The notes: a model not told the origin generated them from the letters alone. A stretch of 64,000 bases of DNA from Chimaeribacter coloradensis (GCF_002858715.1 NZ_PJZH01000009.1:1-64000); one strand, 5' to 3'; positions 1-10,781 are shown, numbered from the stretch's first letter. Program-made: numbers and translations.

Positions 1-61
1 TTTTGTGCATCCGAAGATGCTGGATATCGTCTTGTGAGTGCCCACACAGATTGTCTGATAA

Positions 62-75
62 ATTGTTAAAGAGCA
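62..75 (-). promoter_or_regulatory. rrn boxA antitermination element
   Basis: On the minus strand this reads TGCTCTTTAACAAT, the boxA element of rRNA leader transcripts, followed by the typical leader text running off the left edge. In E. coli boxA recruits NusB/NusE to make rRNA transcription resistant to termination. Together with the P1 and P2 promoters at 114-141 and 234-261 it shows that a 16S rRNA gene begins a short way left of the window, transcribed leftwards. The rRNA itself is not in the window. Confidence 0.88.
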
Positions 76-113
76 GTCGTTACCGGTATGTTTCTCGGTA
101 ACGCGGGAGGTGC

Positions 114-141
114 ATATTACGCTTTCCCGCTGAAGAGTCAA
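114..141 (-). promoter_or_regulatory. rRNA operon P2 promoter
   Basis: Minus-strand promoter with -35 TTGACT (136-141) and -10 TAATAT (114-119), a 16-bp spacer and a GC-rich discriminator. It has the arrangement of an enterobacterial rrn P2 promoter and lies just upstream of boxA. It drives the rRNA operon that begins left of the window. Confidence 0.85.
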
Positions 142-233
142 GCTTTATTCTCAAAAGAATTTGGCGTTTCCGCCGGCTTATCTCTTCCTGACCCGGCGAC
201 GTGTTGGTCGTTGTTCCCGGTCAGTGGAGGCGC

Positions 234-261
234 ATTATAGGGAGTTCCGCGCAGGCTGCAA
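234..261 (-). promoter_or_regulatory. rRNA operon P1 promoter
   Basis: Minus-strand promoter with -35 TTGCAG (256-261), 16-bp spacer and consensus -10 TATAAT (234-239), followed by a GC-rich discriminator. It is preceded by an A/T-tract region (264-290) that could serve as an UP element. P1 and P2 are 120 bp apart (centre to centre), as in E. coli rrn operons. The rest of the interval up to 415 shows no coding sequence. Confidence 0.87.
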
Positions 262-415
262 CCCCTAAATTCAAAAAAACATTCAACCGGCTAACGTTTA
301 AACAAAGTGCGGTTTAAACCGGCAATTTCATGCTTTTTCTTACTTTCCAGGGCCGGTTTTGCCCATAATCGGTAAAGTAGAGGCTGCTTCACAGACGTCA
401 TTCAGGATAACCATC

Positions 416-1105
416 ATGCCGATTAATGCGCAGCAACAGGCTGCCCAGCGCAATCTTTCCTATCTCCTCGCAGAGAAAATCGCTCAGCTGCTGCTGTCCG
501 GGCATTATAAAGAAGGAAGTATTCTGCCGGGTGAGATGGAGCTGGCCGGAATCTATGGCGTCAGCCGCACTGCAGTACGTGAAGCGGTGAAAACATTGGC
601 TGCCAAAGGCATGGTATTGCCGCGCCCCCGTATTGGTACGCGGGTCATGCAGCAGGCTAACTGGAATTTTCTCGATCAGGATTTGCTGGCGTGGTGGATG
701 AACCGGGAGAACAGTGATGAAGTGATGCGGCACTTCCTGATTATGCGCACCGCTCTGGAACCGCAGGCCTGCTTTCTGGCTGCCACCCAGGCCACCGCAG
801 ACCAGAAACACCGTCTTTCTTTATATATGGGGGAAATGCGCGCGCTGGATGCCCAATTTGATCGTGAACGCTGGATTACGGTCGATGGCCAGTTCCACCA
901 GCTGATCTATGAAGCCAGCGCCAACCCGTTCCTGACCTCCTTTGCCAATCTGTTCAGCTCGGTCTATCACCGCTACTTCCAGACCATCACCGGCAATGAA
1001 GTGATTAAGCTGCGCCACCACCATGCCATTGTTTCTGCCATTCTGGCATCTGATGGCCCGGCGGCGCAGGCAGCCTGCCTGGCATTGCTGACAGACGCGG
1101 GCTGA
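416..1105 (+). CDS. yieP: GntR-family (FadR-type) transcriptional regulator YieP
   Basis: A 229-residue DNA-binding regulator. The N-terminal winged helix-turn-helix (about residues 10-75, with the GVSRTAVREAVK recognition helix) is typical of GntR proteins. The all-helical C-terminal part is FadR/FCD-like and probably senses a small ligand, which is unknown. It aligns along its whole length with E. coli YieP from memory. ATG 416 follows AGGATA; a TTG 57 bases upstream in the same frame would add 19 residues not present in E. coli. The gene lies between the rrn leader and rbsR, as in E. coli, but hsrA, which sits between them there, is absent. Its stop abuts the rbsR stop, so the two genes converge with no spacer. 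Confidence 0.88.
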   Translation: MPINAQQQAAQRNLSYLLAEKIAQLLLSGHYKEGSILPGEMELAGIYGVSRTAVREAVKTLAAKGMVLPRPRIGTRVMQQANWNFLDQDLLAWWMNRENSDEVMRHFLIMRTALEPQACFLAATQATADQKHRLSLYMGEMRALDAQFDRERWITVDGQFHQLIYEASANPFLTSFANLFSSVYHRYFQTITGNEVIKLRHHHAIVSAILASDGPAAQAACLALLTDAG

Positions 1106-2107
1106 TCAGCGGGTGCTGACGGAATCACGCACACGTAGCTCCGGCGTTAATACCAGAACCTGAGGCCCGGCCGTGGGGTTGTTCAGCCGGTGCAGCAAGG
1201 TATCAATCGCCAGTTCCCCTAAGTCATCTTTTGGCTGATGCACCGTGGTTAAGGGCGGCGTCATATATTGGGCCAGCTCAATATCGTCATACCCAATGAC
1301 AGCCATATCCGCGGGGATCGACAGGCCGTGCTGATAAAGCGCCTGATAGACGCCGACGGCCATCGCATCATTACTGGTAAAGACAGCCTCCGGTGGCTGC
1401 GGCAGCGCCAGAAGCCGGGACATCGCCGTCATGCCGCCCTGAAATTCAAAATCACTATAGATGATGTACTCTTCCGGCACCGGCAACCCCGCCTGATCCA
1501 TAGCACGCTGGAAACCGGCCAGCCGCGCCCGCGCCGGGGTTTTATCCTGCGGCCCGGCGATGCAGGCGATACGGCGGTAGCCCTGGCTGAGCAGGTAGCG
1601 CGTCGCCAGCTCTCCCCCCAGCAGCGAGTTATCCTGAATGATGTCGTTGGCATCGCCAAAAGGTGCCCAGTCCATCATCACTATCGGCAGGGAAGGGTAG
1701 CGGCGCAGGGCATCCTGAGACGGGATATGGGTCTCCGTGCACATCAGCAGTAATCCATCCACGCGCTTTTGCAGCAGCATCTCCAGATTACGGTTCATGC
1801 GGTCCACATCCCCTTCGGTATTACAGATAATCAAACTGTAACCACGCTCATAGCAGCTGCGCTCCACACCGCGCACCAGCTCCGCATAGAAAGGGTTGCT
1901 GCTGGCGGTCAGCAGCATACCGATAGTATGGGTCTGATTGATTTTCAGGCTGCGCGCCAGGGCGGAAGGGGCATAGTTCAGCGTTTCAATCGCCACCAGC
2001 ACCTTTTCACGGATGCTGTCACTGACAAACCGGTTGTTATTGATGACATGGGAGACGGTGGAGGTCGAAACACCCGCCAGCCGGGCGACATCTTTCATTG
2101 TGGCCAA
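1106..2107 (-). CDS. rbsR: ribose operon repressor RbsR (LacI family)
   Basis: A 333-residue LacI-family repressor. The N-terminal helix-turn-helix ([21 protein letters not shown]) and hinge helix are followed by a periplasmic-binding-protein-like core that binds ribose and releases the DNA. It is the last gene of rbsDACBKR, starting 3 bp after the rbsK stop, so it is co-transcribed and controls its own operon. Two near-identical CGAAACGTTTCG palindromes upstream of rbsD (6961-6976 and 7040-7051) fit LacI-family half-sites and are its likely targets. Family and context agree; there is nothing broken in it. Confidence 0.93.
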   Translation of the reverse strand: MATMKDVARLAGVSTSTVSHVINNNRFVSDSIREKVLVAIETLNYAPSALARSLKINQTHTIGMLLTASSNPFYAELVRGVERSCYERGYSLIICNTEGDVDRMNRNLEMLLQKRVDGLLLMCTETHIPSQDALRRYPSLPIVMMDWAPFGDANDIIQDNSLLGGELATRYLLSQGYRRIACIAGPQDKTPARARLAGFQRAMDQAGLPVPEEYIIYSDFEFQGGMTAMSRLLALPQPPEAVFTSNDAMAVGVYQALYQHGLSIPADMAVIGYDDIELAQYMTPPLTTVHQPKDDLGELAIDTLLHRLNNPTAGPQVLVLTPELRVRDSVSTR

Positions 2108-2110
2108 ACA

Positions 2111-3037
2111 TCACCCCTGTTGTTGTAGGAACGCGTCGATCTCGTTACGCCATGGTACGGAGGGCTGAGCACCCGGCCGGGTCACGGCAATGGCCGCCGC
2201 GGCATGGGCGAACCGTACGGCACCGGCCATGGGCTGCTGGTCAAGCAAGGCGGTGATCAGCGCCCCATTAAAGGTATCACCCGCGGCAATGGTGTCCACG
2301 GCATTCACCCGGAAACCGGGAATAAGCTGACCCACACCGTTTTCGCTCAGCCAGACGCCGCGGCTGCCCAGGGTAATCAATACTGTCGCGATCCCTTTGT
2401 CATGTAACCAGGCGGCAGCGCGGGCGGCCTCATCATTATTACTGACCGCGATACCGGTGAGCGCTTCCGCTTCCGTTTCATTGGGCGTAATCATATCCAC
2501 GCAGGCCAGCAGCGCATCGGGCAGGGCGCATGCCGGGGCCGGGTTGAGAATCACTTTAGTCTGGTGCGCTTTTGCCAGTGCGGCCGCGGCCATCACGGTC
2601 TCCAGCGGCGACTCCAGCTGCATCAGCAGGGCGGAGGCGTCGATAATCTCCTGATGATAACGGGAAAGGTGCGCGGGTGTCAGCGCGGCATTGGCCCCGG
2701 CGTGAATACCGATGACGTTCTCCCCCTCGGCGTTGACCATAATCAACGCCACCCCGGTCGTGGTGTCAGGCACTGCTTCCACCGGCCGGATATCAATATT
2801 GTCTGCCGCCAGTTGCCGGCGCACGCGTTCGCCGATGTCATCAGCGCCTACGCAGGCAATAAAGGTAATCTCTGCCCCGCTGCGCCCGGCGGCGACCGCC
2901 TGGTTCGCCCCTTTACCGCCAAAGGCCACCTGATACTGAGACCCGATCACCGTCTCGCCGGGGCGTGGGAAGTGTGCCGTGTTCAGAATATGATCGGCAT
3001 TGATACTGCCGATGACCACTAACTTGCCTCTCTTCAT
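2111..3037 (-). CDS. rbsK: ribokinase
   Basis: A 308-residue PfkB-family sugar kinase that phosphorylates D-ribose to ribose-5-phosphate in the cytoplasm using ATP. The N-terminal signature GSINADHI and the glycine-rich GGKGANQAVAAGR segment bind the sugar. The C-terminal DTIAAGDTFNGAL motif carries the anion hole and the catalytic aspartate of the family. It follows rbsB after a 79-bp gap that contains a hairpin, so its expression is likely lower than that of the binding protein. It lies 3 bp before rbsR. Confidence 0.94.
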   Translation of the reverse strand: MKRGKLVVIGSINADHILNTAHFPRPGETVIGSQYQVAFGGKGANQAVAAGRSGAEITFIACVGADDIGERVRRQLAADNIDIRPVEAVPDTTTGVALIMVNAEGENVIGIHAGANAALTPAHLSRYHQEIIDASALLMQLESPLETVMAAAALAKAHQTKVILNPAPACALPDALLACVDMITPNETEAEALTGIAVSNNDEAARAAAWLHDKGIATVLITLGSRGVWLSENGVGQLIPGFRVNAVDTIAAGDTFNGALITALLDQQPMAGAVRFAHAAAAIAVTRPGAQPSVPWRNEIDAFLQQQG

Positions 3038-3065
3038 CGCTGTTCTTCCTGATCCCGTCTCTGAT

Positions 3066-3094
3066 AAAAGTACGCCGCCTCACAGGGGGCGGCG
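3066..3094 (-). terminator. hairpin between rbsB and rbsK (attenuator-like)
   Basis: On the minus strand CGCCGCC pairs with GGCGGCG (arms 3088-3094 and 3073-3079) over an 8-nt loop, followed shortly by a CTTTT run (3070-3066). A partial terminator here would raise rbsB over rbsK, as seen in many binding-protein operons. In E. coli a stable 3' fragment of rbsB (RbsZ) has been described, so a processed small RNA is possible here too. Confidence 0.5.
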
Positions 3095-3116
3095 CATTGT
3101 CCTGGCTCCTGCCGGA

Positions 3117-4004
3117 TTATTTCGTCACCAGCGACAGATCAACCGGGTTAACCGCGGCGACCTTTTCACCTTTCAATACCTTATCCGCCGTCTGCACGCC
3201 AATCACACCGATTTGGTCAGGACGCTGGGCGACGGTGGCCGCCAGTTTACCACCCTGTACCGCTTTGATGCCGTCTGCGGTGCCGTCAAAGCCGACGATT
3301 AACACATCGCTTTTGCCGGCGGTTTGCAGGGCGCGCAGTGCACCGAGGGCCATCTCATCGTTCTGGGCAAACACGGCCTGCACATCCGGGTGGGCCGTCA
3401 GCAGGTTCTGCATCACGTTCAGCCCTTTGGTGCGGTCGAAATCGGCCGGCTGGCTCGCCAGCAGGGCAAAGTGGTTCTTCTCCTGCGCCTGTTTGAAACC
3501 TTCGCCGCGCTCACGGGCGACAGAGGTCCCGGCGATACCCTCCAGTTCGATCACTTTTGCGCCGTTGCCCAGTTTTTTGGCAATAAACTCACCGGCCATC
3601 GCGCCGCCTGCACGGTTGTCAGAGGCGATATGGCTGACGACCGTACCGTGGGTCGCCACGCGGTCGAGGGTGATAACCGGGATATTGGCCTGGTTCGCCA
3701 TCTTCACCGCATTACCGACAGCGTCAGAATCCGTCGGGTTAATCAGCATCAGCTTAGTGCCGCGGACGGTCAGGTCCTGCACGTTGGCCAGCTCTTTCGC
3801 CGGGTTGTTTTGCGAGTCCAGCACCACCAGGTTATAGCCCAGTTTATCGGCCTCTTTTTGCGCCCCCTCTTTCATCGAAACAAAGAAGGGGTTGTTCAGC
3901 GTGGAGACCACCAGCGCCAGGGTATCTTTTGCCAGTGCATTGGCGCTGAAGGTCGCCGTCAGGGCCACTGCTGAAACCAGCGTCGCCAATTTTTTCATCA
4001 TCAT
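3117..4004 (-). CDS. rbsB: periplasmic D-ribose-binding protein
   Basis: A 295-residue periplasmic binding protein that delivers ribose to RbsAC and, in E. coli, to the chemoreceptor Trg. It has a Sec signal peptide ([10 protein letters not shown] start, hydrophobic core, cleavage after ANALA) and the type I sugar-binding fold ([31 protein letters not shown]). Three ATG codons stand in a row; the first has AGGA at a suitable distance. The gene sits between rbsC and rbsK and is followed by a hairpin. Confidence 0.94.
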   Translation of the reverse strand: MMMKKLATLVSAVALTATFSANALAKDTLALVVSTLNNPFFVSMKEGAQKEADKLGYNLVVLDSQNNPAKELANVQDLTVRGTKLMLINPTDSDAVGNAVKMANQANIPVITLDRVATHGTVVSHIASDNRAGGAMAGEFIAKKLGNGAKVIELEGIAGTSVARERGEGFKQAQEKNHFALLASQPADFDRTKGLNVMQNLLTAHPDVQAVFAQNDEMALGALRALQTAGKSDVLIVGFDGTADGIKAVQGGKLAATVAQRPDQIGVIGVQTADKVLKGEKVAAVNPVDLSLVTK

Positions 4005-4039
4005 GGTAAGCGTCCTGTGTAGAAAGGTAATCGGAAAAG

Positions 4040-5008
4040 TTATTTGCTGCTTTTGTTATCCACCAGCACCGCCAACAGAATCACCACAGCTTTGACGATC
4101 ATCTGGTAGTAGGAAGAGACGCCGAGCAGGTTCAGCCCGTTATTCAGGAAGCCGAGGATCAGCGCGCCAATCAGCGTGCCGACAATCCGCCCTTTGCCGC
4201 CCGCCAGGCTGGTGCCGCCCAGTACCACGGCGGCAATCGCATCCAGCTCGTAGCCGGTCCCGGCGGTAGGCTGGGCCGAGGAGAGGCGCGCCACTTCAAT
4301 CAGGCCCGCCAGCGCTGACAGCAAACCGCTCAGCCCGTAGACGATGATTTTGACTTTATTGACGCTGATGCCGGAGAGGCGGGTCGCGGCTTCATTGCCG
4401 CCCAGCGCATAGATGTAGCGGCCCAGGCGGGTGTGGTGGAGCATGTACCAGGCAGCGAGGAACACGATGGCCATCAGCCAGACCGGGGTCGGAATGCCGA
4501 GCGGGCGGCCGATGCCGAGCCAGCCGAAGGTATCGGCAACCTCAGAGAAGCCGGTATTGACCGGGCTGCCGTTGGTGTAGACCATCGTCACGCCGCGTAA
4601 CAGCAACATCATCACCAGGGTGGCGATAAAGGCCTGCACTTTGCCTTTTGCCACAATCGCCCCGGTGCCGGCACCGATCAGCGCCCCCAGCCCCAGCGCG
4701 GCGGCCCCGGCCAGGAAGGCGTTGGTTTCCATGCCCACCAGCGACGCGGCGACCGCGCCGGTCAGCGCCAGCAGTGACCCGACAGAGAGGTCAATGCCGG
4801 AGGTCAGTATCACCAGCGTCATTCCCACGGCCATGATGGCGTTGACGGAAGTCTGTTGCAGGATGTTGAACAGGTTATTCAGGCTGAAAAAGTTCGGGCT
4901 CATTGATGACACCACCGCGATCAATACCGCCAGCGCAATCAGTGACTTCTGTTCCAGCCACCAGGCTTTGTTGAACCAGCGCTTGGCCGGCAATACGTGA
5001 CTACTCAT
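4040..5008 (-). CDS. rbsC: ribose ABC transporter permease
   Basis: A 322-residue inner-membrane permease of the BPD_transp_2 family, with about ten hydrophobic segments and the family motif around [16 protein letters not shown]. It forms the ribose channel with RbsA as motor and RbsB as receptor. Its start overlaps the end of rbsA by 8 bp, which suggests translational coupling. Length matches the E. coli protein (about 321 residues). Confidence 0.94.
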   Translation of the reverse strand: MSSHVLPAKRWFNKAWWLEQKSLIALAVLIAVVSSMSPNFFSLNNLFNILQQTSVNAIMAVGMTLVILTSGIDLSVGSLLALTGAVAASLVGMETNAFLAGAAALGLGALIGAGTGAIVAKGKVQAFIATLVMMLLLRGVTMVYTNGSPVNTGFSEVADTFGWLGIGRPLGIPTPVWLMAIVFLAAWYMLHHTRLGRYIYALGGNEAATRLSGISVNKVKIIVYGLSGLLSALAGLIEVARLSSAQPTAGTGYELDAIAAVVLGGTSLAGGKGRIVGTLIGALILGFLNNGLNLLGVSSYYQMIVKAVVILLAVLVDNKSSK

Positions 5009-6518
5009 GAGTTAATTCCTGTGTTGCGCCATAGAGCTTGCCGACAGCCGCAGCCATCAGCACTTCCTGGGTCACTTGTTCGCGGGTGAATTCGCCACTG
5101 ATGCGCCCTTCATGCATAACCAGAATGCGGTCGCTCATGCCCATCACTTCCGGCATATCGGAAGAGACAAGAATGATGCTGAGGCCATCCTGCTTAAACT
5201 GGTTGATCAGCTGGTAGATCTCTTTCTTGGCCCCCACATCGACACCGCGGGTCGGCTCATCCAGGATCAGGACTTTGGGCCGGGTCATCAGGCCGCGGGC
5301 AATGGCCACTTTCTGCTGGTTCCCGCCGGAGAGCAGGCCGATAGGCTGCTCCATCGACGGGGTTTTGATATTGAACAGGCGGATGAAGTCGCTGACCGCC
5401 TGCTGCTCATCGGCATGGCGCAACCGCCCGGCCTCTTTGCTGAAATAGCGCAGTGCCGTCAGGGACATGTTCTCTTTCACCGACATCCCCAGCACCAGCC
5501 CATCGTGTTTGCGGTCTTCCGAGATATAGACGATGCCGTTTGCCAGCCCCTCCTGGGGCGTACGGGCGGTGACGTCGCGCCCGTCGATCTCGACAGAACC
5601 GCTGCGGCGGGGCAGGGCACCGTAAAGGATCTTCATCAGTTCGGTGCGGCCGGCCCCCATCAGGCCGGAGATGCCGAGGATCTCACCACGATGCAGGGTA
5701 AAACTGACCTGCTCCACGCCCGGGCCGCTGAGGTTCGCCACCCGCAGGCGGCGCTCCCCTTGCGGCAACAGCAGGCGAGGGTACTGATCCTCCAGTTTCC
5801 GGCCGACCATCATCTCAATCAGCGTGTCTTCGTCCAGCGAGCTGACGGCACGCTCCGCGATAAACTGCCCGTCCCGGAAGACGGTAACGTCATCGCAAAT
5901 ATCGAAGATCTCTTTCATCCGGTGGGAGATGTAGACAATCCCACACCCCTGCGCACGCAGCTCACGGATCACGCTGAACAGGGAGGCGGTTTCGGTATCG
6001 GTCAGGGCATCGGTGGGCTCATCCATGATGATGACGCGCGAGTCAAAGCTGAGGACTTTGGCAATCTCCACCATCTGCTGATCGCCAATTGACAACTCGC
6101 CCACCAGCCGGTCACTGCGGTGGCGGACATTGAGCCGCGCCAGTAACTTGCCGGCTTCTGCGTGCATCTTCTTCCAGTCGATACAACCGAACCGGTTTAC
6201 AAACTCGCGGCCCAAAAAGATGTTTTCCGCAATGGTGAGCTGCGGGATCAGGTTCAGCTCCTGATGAATGATGCCGATGCCCGCCTCCTGGGACGCTTTC
6301 GGCCCGGCAAAACTGGCCTCTTTCCCCAGAAACTTCAGGCTGCCCGCCTCTTTCTGGTAGATGCCGGTCAGCACCTTCATCATGGTGGACTTCCCGGCCC
6401 CGTTCTCCCCCACCAGCGCCATCACGCGGCCGGGGTAAACAGACAGCGCCGCGCCCGACAGGGCTTTGACGCCGGGGAAGGATTTCACAATGCCTTTAAG
6501 TTCCAGCAACGCTTGCAT
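5001..6518 (-). CDS. rbsA: ribose ABC transporter ATP-binding protein (double ABC domain)
   Basis: A 505-residue ATPase with two fused ABC domains. The first has Walker [10 protein letters not shown], signature [13 protein letters not shown] and Walker [11 protein letters not shown]. The second has a degenerate Walker A (GLMGAGRTE), signature [13 protein letters not shown] and [11 protein letters not shown], as in all sugar ATPases of this type. The start at 6518 (MQALLELKG) matches E. coli RbsA; a start 57 bases upstream would overlap the end of rbsD. It begins 8 bp after the rbsD stop. Confidence 0.94.
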   Translation of the reverse strand: MQALLELKGIVKSFPGVKALSGAALSVYPGRVMALVGENGAGKSTMMKVLTGIYQKEAGSLKFLGKEASFAGPKASQEAGIGIIHQELNLIPQLTIAENIFLGREFVNRFGCIDWKKMHAEAGKLLARLNVRHRSDRLVGELSIGDQQMVEIAKVLSFDSRVIIMDEPTDALTDTETASLFSVIRELRAQGCGIVYISHRMKEIFDICDDVTVFRDGQFIAERAVSSLDEDTLIEMMVGRKLEDQYPRLLLPQGERRLRVANLSGPGVEQVSFTLHRGEILGISGLMGAGRTELMKILYGALPRRSGSVEIDGRDVTARTPQEGLANGIVYISEDRKHDGLVLGMSVKENMSLTALRYFSKEAGRLRHADEQQAVSDFIRLFNIKTPSMEQPIGLLSGGNQQKVAIARGLMTRPKVLILDEPTRGVDVGAKKEIYQLINQFKQDGLSIILVSSDMPEVMGMSDRILVMHEGRISGEFTREQVTQEVLMAAAVGKLYGATQELTHE

Positions 6519-6526
6519 AAGGGGCC

Positions 6527-6946
6527 TCAGAAGGTCACGCCGGCACAGAGGATGACATTGGCGTAAGGCGAGCATTCGCCGGTACGCACAACGGCACGGC
6601 TCTGCCCGCTTTGTGCTTTGAATGCCTCATGAGGGATGTAGCCAACCTCAATGGCGTTGCCCTGCCGTTCGCCCAGCTGCGCCAGGTGTTCACACAGCTG
6701 CTGGTGGATGGCAGGGTTATGCGCTTTCAGCTCCTCAGCCAGGATGACGCGCTCTACCTGCATCTCCTGCGTCACCACGCTCAGCACCGCCATAAAACCG
6801 GGTACGCCATGGGTCAGCGCCAGGTCGATGCGCTGCGTGGTGGCAGGCACCGGCAACCCGGCATCAGCAATCACCACCTGATCGGTATGCCCGAGTTTGG
6901 CGATCACATAAGAGAGTTCAGCATTCAGTAAGGCGGCTTTTTTCAT
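6527..6946 (-). CDS. rbsD: D-ribose pyranase
   Basis: A 139-residue RbsD/FucU-family mutarotase that interconverts the pyranose and furanose forms of ribose so that ribokinase receives its substrate. The N-terminus [20 protein letters not shown] with its catalytic histidine and the C-terminal tyrosine/asparagine segment ([12 protein letters not shown]) are characteristic. First gene of the rbs operon. Its GGAG ribosome binding site lies directly against operator 1, so repressor binding and the translation start are close together. Confidence 0.94.
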   Translation of the reverse strand: MKKAALLNAELSYVIAKLGHTDQVVIADAGLPVPATTQRIDLALTHGVPGFMAVLSVVTQEMQVERVILAEELKAHNPAIHQQLCEHLAQLGERQGNAIEVGYIPHEAFKAQSGQSRAVVRTGECSPYANVILCAGVTF

Positions 6947-6960
6947 GGCTAGGCTCCGTC

Positions 6961-6976
6961 AGCGAAACGTTTCGCT
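6961..6976 (-). promoter_or_regulatory. RbsR operator 1
   Basis: Perfect 16-bp palindrome AGCGAAACGTTTCGCT with the CG centre typical of LacI-family operators. It lies at the expected transcription start of rbsDACBKR, between the -10 (6983-6988) and the rbsD ribosome binding site, so a bound repressor would block initiation. RbsR is the LacI-family protein encoded by the operon. Confidence 0.82.
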
Positions 6977-6982
6977 GCCAGC

Positions 6983-7010
6983 AGTGTAAAAAAACCGGTT
7001 AAGAAGGCAA
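6983..7010 (-). promoter_or_regulatory. putative rbs operon promoter
   Basis: Minus-strand -35 TTGCCT (7005-7010) and -10 TACACT (6983-6988) with a 16-bp spacer. The promoter lies between the two RbsR operators. A TGTGA half-site at 7028-7032 is placed where CRP would act, but its second half is poor. Confidence 0.5.
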
Positions 7011-7039
7011 AAGGAAAGAGAGAGAAATGTGATCACCAT

Positions 7040-7051
7040 CGAAACGTTTCG
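7040..7051 (-). promoter_or_regulatory. RbsR operator 2 (upstream)
   Basis: Perfect 12-bp palindrome CGAAACGTTTCG, the same core as operator 1, centred 77 bp away and upstream of the promoter. Two operators flanking a promoter at about seven helical turns fit repression by DNA looping, although not all LacI-family proteins are tetrameric. Confidence 0.72.
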
Positions 7052-7104
7052 CTGGCAGATAAGAAAAGCGGGCCTGACGCGGGGCGAACAGCGCGGTACG
7101 CGCC

Positions 7105-7133
7105 ATAAAAAAGGGCTTCCGGAGAAGCCCTTT
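7105..7133 (-). terminator. kup terminator
   Basis: Directly after the kup stop on the minus strand, AAGGGCTTC and GAAGCCC form a GC-rich hairpin with a short TCCG loop, followed by TTTTTT. Typical intrinsic terminator separating kup from the rbs promoter. Confidence 0.85.
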
Positions 7134-7137
7134 GTCG

Positions 7138-9006
7138 TCAGATTTCGACCTGGGTGCCGAGTTCAATCACCCGGTTAGGCGGGATTTCAAACTGGTCAGG
7201 CGCGCGCAGGGCGTTACGGCTGAGCGTGACAAACAGCTTGCCGCGTAACCGGAGATACCAGGGGCGTTTGCCCACAATCAGCGATTCATGGGACATAAAG
7301 AAGGAGGTTTCCATCATCCGGCACGGCAGCCCCTCAAGGCCGCAGCGGTGGAAGATCTCCTCCACGTTAGGCGTCTCTTTAAAGCCATAGCTGGCGACCA
7401 CGCGCCAGAAAGTCGGCGAAAGCTGTTCAATCGCCACCCGGCGGACGTTATGCACGAAAGGCGCATCTTCCGTGCGCAGGGTCAGCAGCACCACGCGCTC
7501 ATGCAGCACTTTGTTGTGCTTGAGGTTGTGCAGCATGGCAAACGGGATCACGTTAATAGCGCGTGACATATAGACCGCCGTCCCCGGTACCCGCACCGGC
7601 GGGGATTTCTCCAGCGATGCGATCATCGCATCCAGGGAGTTACCGTGCTCATGCATGCGGCGCAGCAGGCGGAACCGCTCGCTTTTCCAGGTCGTCATGA
7701 TGACGAACATCACCAGCCCCAGCACCAGCGGCAGCCAGCCACCGGAGAAGAGTTTGGTGGCGTTGGCCGCAAACATCGGCACATCAATAATCAGCAGGGC
7801 CGCCAGCAACGCGCCCACCAGCACCACATTCCAGTGCCAGTTTTTCAGCGCCACGGTGCAGGAGAGGATACTGGTCAGCACCATGGTGCCGGTCACGGCG
7901 ATGCCGTAGGCCGCTGCCAGATTACTGGAGTGCTCAAAGCTGACAATCACGATCACGACCGCCACGTAGAGCGTCCAGTTGATCACCGGGATATAGATCT
8001 GGCCCGATTCCATCTCAGAGGTGTGGATGATGCGCATCGGCGGCAGGTAGCCCAGCCGCACGGCCTGGCGCGTCAGGGAGAAGACGCCGGAGATCACCGC
8101 CTGCGAGGCGATAACCGTGGCCAGCGTTGCCAGCAGCATCAGCGGAATCAACGCCCAGTCAGGCGCGAGCAGGAAGAACGGGTTCTTGATCGCTTCCGGG
8201 TTTTTCAGCAGCAGCGCGCCCTGGCCAAAGTAGTTCAGCACCAGCGAAGGCAGCACCACGCTGAACCACGCCAGCCGGATAGGGAACTTCCCGAAGTGGC
8301 CCATATCGGCATACAGCGCTTCGACCCCGGTAATCGACAGCACCACTGCGCCCAGCGCAAAGAAGGAGGCGGCTTTGTGGGTGACGAAGAAGTTAATCGC
8401 CCAGGCCGGGTTCAGGGCCTGCAACACTTCCGGGTTGTCCATGATGCTGCGCGCGCCCAGCAGTGCCAGCGCCAGGAACCAGACCAGCATCACCGGCGCG
8501 AACAGCTTACTGACGCTGCCGGTGCCGTGCTTCTGAATCATAAACAGCAGCGTCAGCACGGCGATGGAGCAGGGAACAATATAGGGATCGAGGGAAGGCG
8601 CGGCGATCTCCAGGCCTTCAATCGCTGACAACACCGACACCGCCGGGGTGATCACCACCTCGCCATAGAAGAAGCTGCCGCCAATCAACCCAAGGATCAC
8701 CAGCACCGCGGTGGTCCGGGCGGACGTGTTGCGCCCCGCCAGCGACATTAATGTCAGAATCCCGCCTTCCCCGGCGTTATCTGCCCGCATCACATACGAG
8801 AGATATTTCAGGGAAACCACCAGGATCAGCATCCAGAAAATCAGGGAGAGAAACCCGAACACGACGTCGGGCTGAACATCAAAACCGTAATGGCCGGAAA
8901 AACACTCTCTTAAGGTATAGAGAGGGCTGGTACCAATATCACCATAGACAACCCCGATAGCGGCCAGGGTCATGGCTGACAATGACTGTTTATGCGCTGT
9001 GCTCAT
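7138..9006 (-). CDS. kup: low-affinity potassium uptake protein Kup (TrkD)
   Basis: A 622-residue inner-membrane K+:H+ symporter of the KUP/HAK family. About twelve transmembrane segments fill residues 10-450, with the conserved [16 protein letters not shown] near the N-terminus, [14 protein letters not shown] and [13 protein letters not shown]; a hydrophilic domain follows at the C-terminus. Start 9006 (MSTAHKQSL) gives exactly the E. coli length; the frame is open eight codons further up. It is transcribed away from ravA, as in E. coli. Confidence 0.95.
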   Translation of the reverse strand: MSTAHKQSLSAMTLAAIGVVYGDIGTSPLYTLRECFSGHYGFDVQPDVVFGFLSLIFWMLILVVSLKYLSYVMRADNAGEGGILTLMSLAGRNTSARTTAVLVILGLIGGSFFYGEVVITPAVSVLSAIEGLEIAAPSLDPYIVPCSIAVLTLLFMIQKHGTGSVSKLFAPVMLVWFLALALLGARSIMDNPEVLQALNPAWAINFFVTHKAASFFALGAVVLSITGVEALYADMGHFGKFPIRLAWFSVVLPSLVLNYFGQGALLLKNPEAIKNPFFLLAPDWALIPLMLLATLATVIASQAVISGVFSLTRQAVRLGYLPPMRIIHTSEMESGQIYIPVINWTLYVAVVIVIVSFEHSSNLAAAYGIAVTGTMVLTSILSCTVALKNWHWNVVLVGALLAALLIIDVPMFAANATKLFSGGWLPLVLGLVMFVIMTTWKSERFRLLRRMHEHGNSLDAMIASLEKSPPVRVPGTAVYMSRAINVIPFAMLHNLKHNKVLHERVVLLTLRTEDAPFVHNVRRVAIEQLSPTFWRVVASYGFKETPNVEEIFHRCGLEGLPCRMMETSFFMSHESLIVGKRPWYLRLRGKLFVTLSRNALRAPDQFEIPPNRVIELGTQVEI

Positions 9007-9153
9007 AACTCGTTTCTTTTGCTGGAACATCCATAAGCGATGCGTGCGCTGATTCCGTTACGCCCACCCAAAACCGCACAGTATGCATGATTTACCATGA
9101 TTGCCTATCCTTATATTCCCGCGCAAACCCGGCAGCCGGGCGCGCTCCGGGAT

Positions 9154-9181
9154 TTACTGAGAATAGAAAATTACTGAGAAT
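9154..9181. repeat. direct repeat in the kup-ravA intergenic region
   Basis: TTACTGAGAAT occurs at 9154-9164 and again at 9171-9181, a 17-bp period, between the divergent kup and ravA starts. It could be a paired regulator site or a small duplication. The rest of the interval (9007-9269) is unremarkable. Confidence 0.5.
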
Positions 9182-9269
9182 CAACAAGCTAACGCAGTAA
9201 AAAATAAGTGTGGATTATTCTTATACCGCAAACCAGAATGCGGTAACTGAAAGAAAACGAAGAGTAATC

Positions 9270-10781
9270 ATGGTGAACGCAACGGGGTTGGCTGACCGCA
9301 TCGCACGGCTCAGCAATGCGCTTGAGAGTGGTCTTTATGAACGCCAGGATGCCATCCGGCTCTGCCTGCTGGCAGCGCTATGCGGTGAGAGTGTTTTTCT
9401 GCTGGGGCCGCCGGGCATTGCCAAGAGCCTGATCGCCCGCCGGCTGAAGTATGCGTTCCGCCATGCACGGGCGTTTGAATACCTGATGACCCGTTTCTCC
9501 ACGCCGGAAGAGGTGTTCGGGCCGCTGTCGATCCAGGCGCTGAAAGATGAGGGGCGTTACCAGCGCCTGACGCGCGGCTACCTGCCGGAGGCGGAGATCG
9601 TCTTCCTGGATGAGATCTGGAAAGCCGGCCCGGCGATTCTGAATACCCTGCTGACCGCCATCAACGAGCGCCGTTTCCGCAATGGTGATGATGAGGCTGC
9701 CATCCCGCTGCGGCTGCTGGTGACCGCCTCCAACGAACTGCCGGAAGCGGACAGCAGCCTGGAAGCGCTGTATGACCGGATGCTGATCCGCCTGTGGCTG
9801 GATAAAGTGCAGGAAAAGCAGAATTTCCGCGCCCTGCTGACGCACCGCACCGCTGAAAATGAGAACCCGGTGCCGGAGAGCCTCAGCATCACCGACGAGG
9901 AGTTTCACCAGTGGCAGCACGACATCAATGCCGTTACCCTGCCGGATGCGTGCTTCGAACTGATTTTCCAGCTGCGTGAGCGGCTCGATGCGCAGGAAAG
10001 CGCGCCTTACGTCTCCGACCGGCGCTGGAAAAAAGCGCTGCGTCTGTTGCAGGCCAGCGCCTTCTTCAGCGGCCGCCGCGCCATCTCGCCGGTGGATCTG
10101 ATCCTGCTCAAAGATTGCCTCTGGCACGACCTCAACACCTATACCCTGTTCCAGCAGCAGCTTGAGCAGGTGATCACCACCCAGGCCTATCAGCAGCAGA
10201 GCCTGATGCTGCAAATCCATCAGCTTCACCAGCAATGGCAGCGTGAACAGCAGCAGCTCAGCGACAGCCAGGCGATCAAAGTCAGCAAAAAGGCGGCCAT
10301 GTTCAGCCGGACGCCCCATTACGTGCTGGTGCTGGAGAGCGAGGAGACCTCGCTGACGCTGCTGCTGCATACCCCGCTGCACCTGCATGAGATTCAGGTG
10401 ACGCACCTGCTGGTGGAGAGGGCCGAGCTGGACAGCTGGCTGCAAAAAGGCGGCCCGATGCGGGCGAAGCTTAACGGCATCGGGTTTGCCCAGAATGTGG
10501 AGCTGGAGGTGGATGAAAAACTCCAGTTGTCGGTGCTGGACGTCAGCCGCCAGCGCTCGGTGCTTTCCCTGCCGGGGGAGCAGCAGCAGGCCACGGTCTC
10601 CCCTGAAATCAGCGCCCAGCTTGATACCCTGGCGGAAAAACTGGCCCAGCAGCGCCGGCTTTTCTCCTCGCACCAGCCCTGCCTGTTTGTGCCCGCCGCC
10701 TGGCTGGCCAAAATTGAAGCCAGCCTGATGCAGGTCGCGGAGCAGATAAAACAGCAGCAACAGACCTTCCGCGGTAAATAG
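9270..10781 (+). CDS. ravA: MoxR-family AAA+ ATPase RavA
   Basis: A 503-residue cytoplasmic ATPase. The AAA+ module has Walker A GPPGIAKS (about 46-53) and Walker [10 protein letters not shown] (about 110-118), with [12 protein letters not shown] and the arginine-finger region behind it; the C-terminal third is the RavA-specific LARA/triple-helical part. In E. coli RavA binds lysine decarboxylase LdcI and works with the VWA protein ViaA on membrane-linked respiratory complexes. ATG 9270 follows GAAGAG and matches the E. coli N-terminus; an in-frame ATG 60 bases earlier is less likely. viaA starts 4 bp downstream. Confidence 0.93.
   Translation: MVNATGLADRIARLSNALESGLYERQDAIRLCLLAALCGESVFLLGPPGIAKSLIARRLKYAFRHARAFEYLMTRFSTPEEVFGPLSIQALKDEGRYQRLTRGYLPEAEIVFLDEIWKAGPAILNTLLTAINERRFRNGDDEAAIPLRLLVTASNELPEADSSLEALYDRMLIRLWLDKVQEKQNFRALLTHRTAENENPVPESLSITDEEFHQWQHDINAVTLPDACFELIFQLRERLDAQESAPYVSDRRWKKALRLLQASAFFSGRRAISPVDLILLKDCLWHDLNTYTLFQQQLEQVITTQAYQQQSLMLQIHQLHQQWQREQQQLSDSQAIKVSKKAAMFSRTPHYVLVLESEETSLTLLLHTPLHLHEIQVTHLLVERAELDSWLQKGGPMRAKLNGIGFAQNVELEVDEKLQLSVLDVSRQRSVLSLPGEQQQATVSPEISAQLDTLAEKLAQQRRLFSSHQPCLFVPAAWLAKIEASLMQVAEQIKQQQQTFRGK

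Noticed and set aside
1-60. 16S rRNA gene inside the window
   Set aside because: The left edge still reads as rrn leader; the mature 16S start lies outside.
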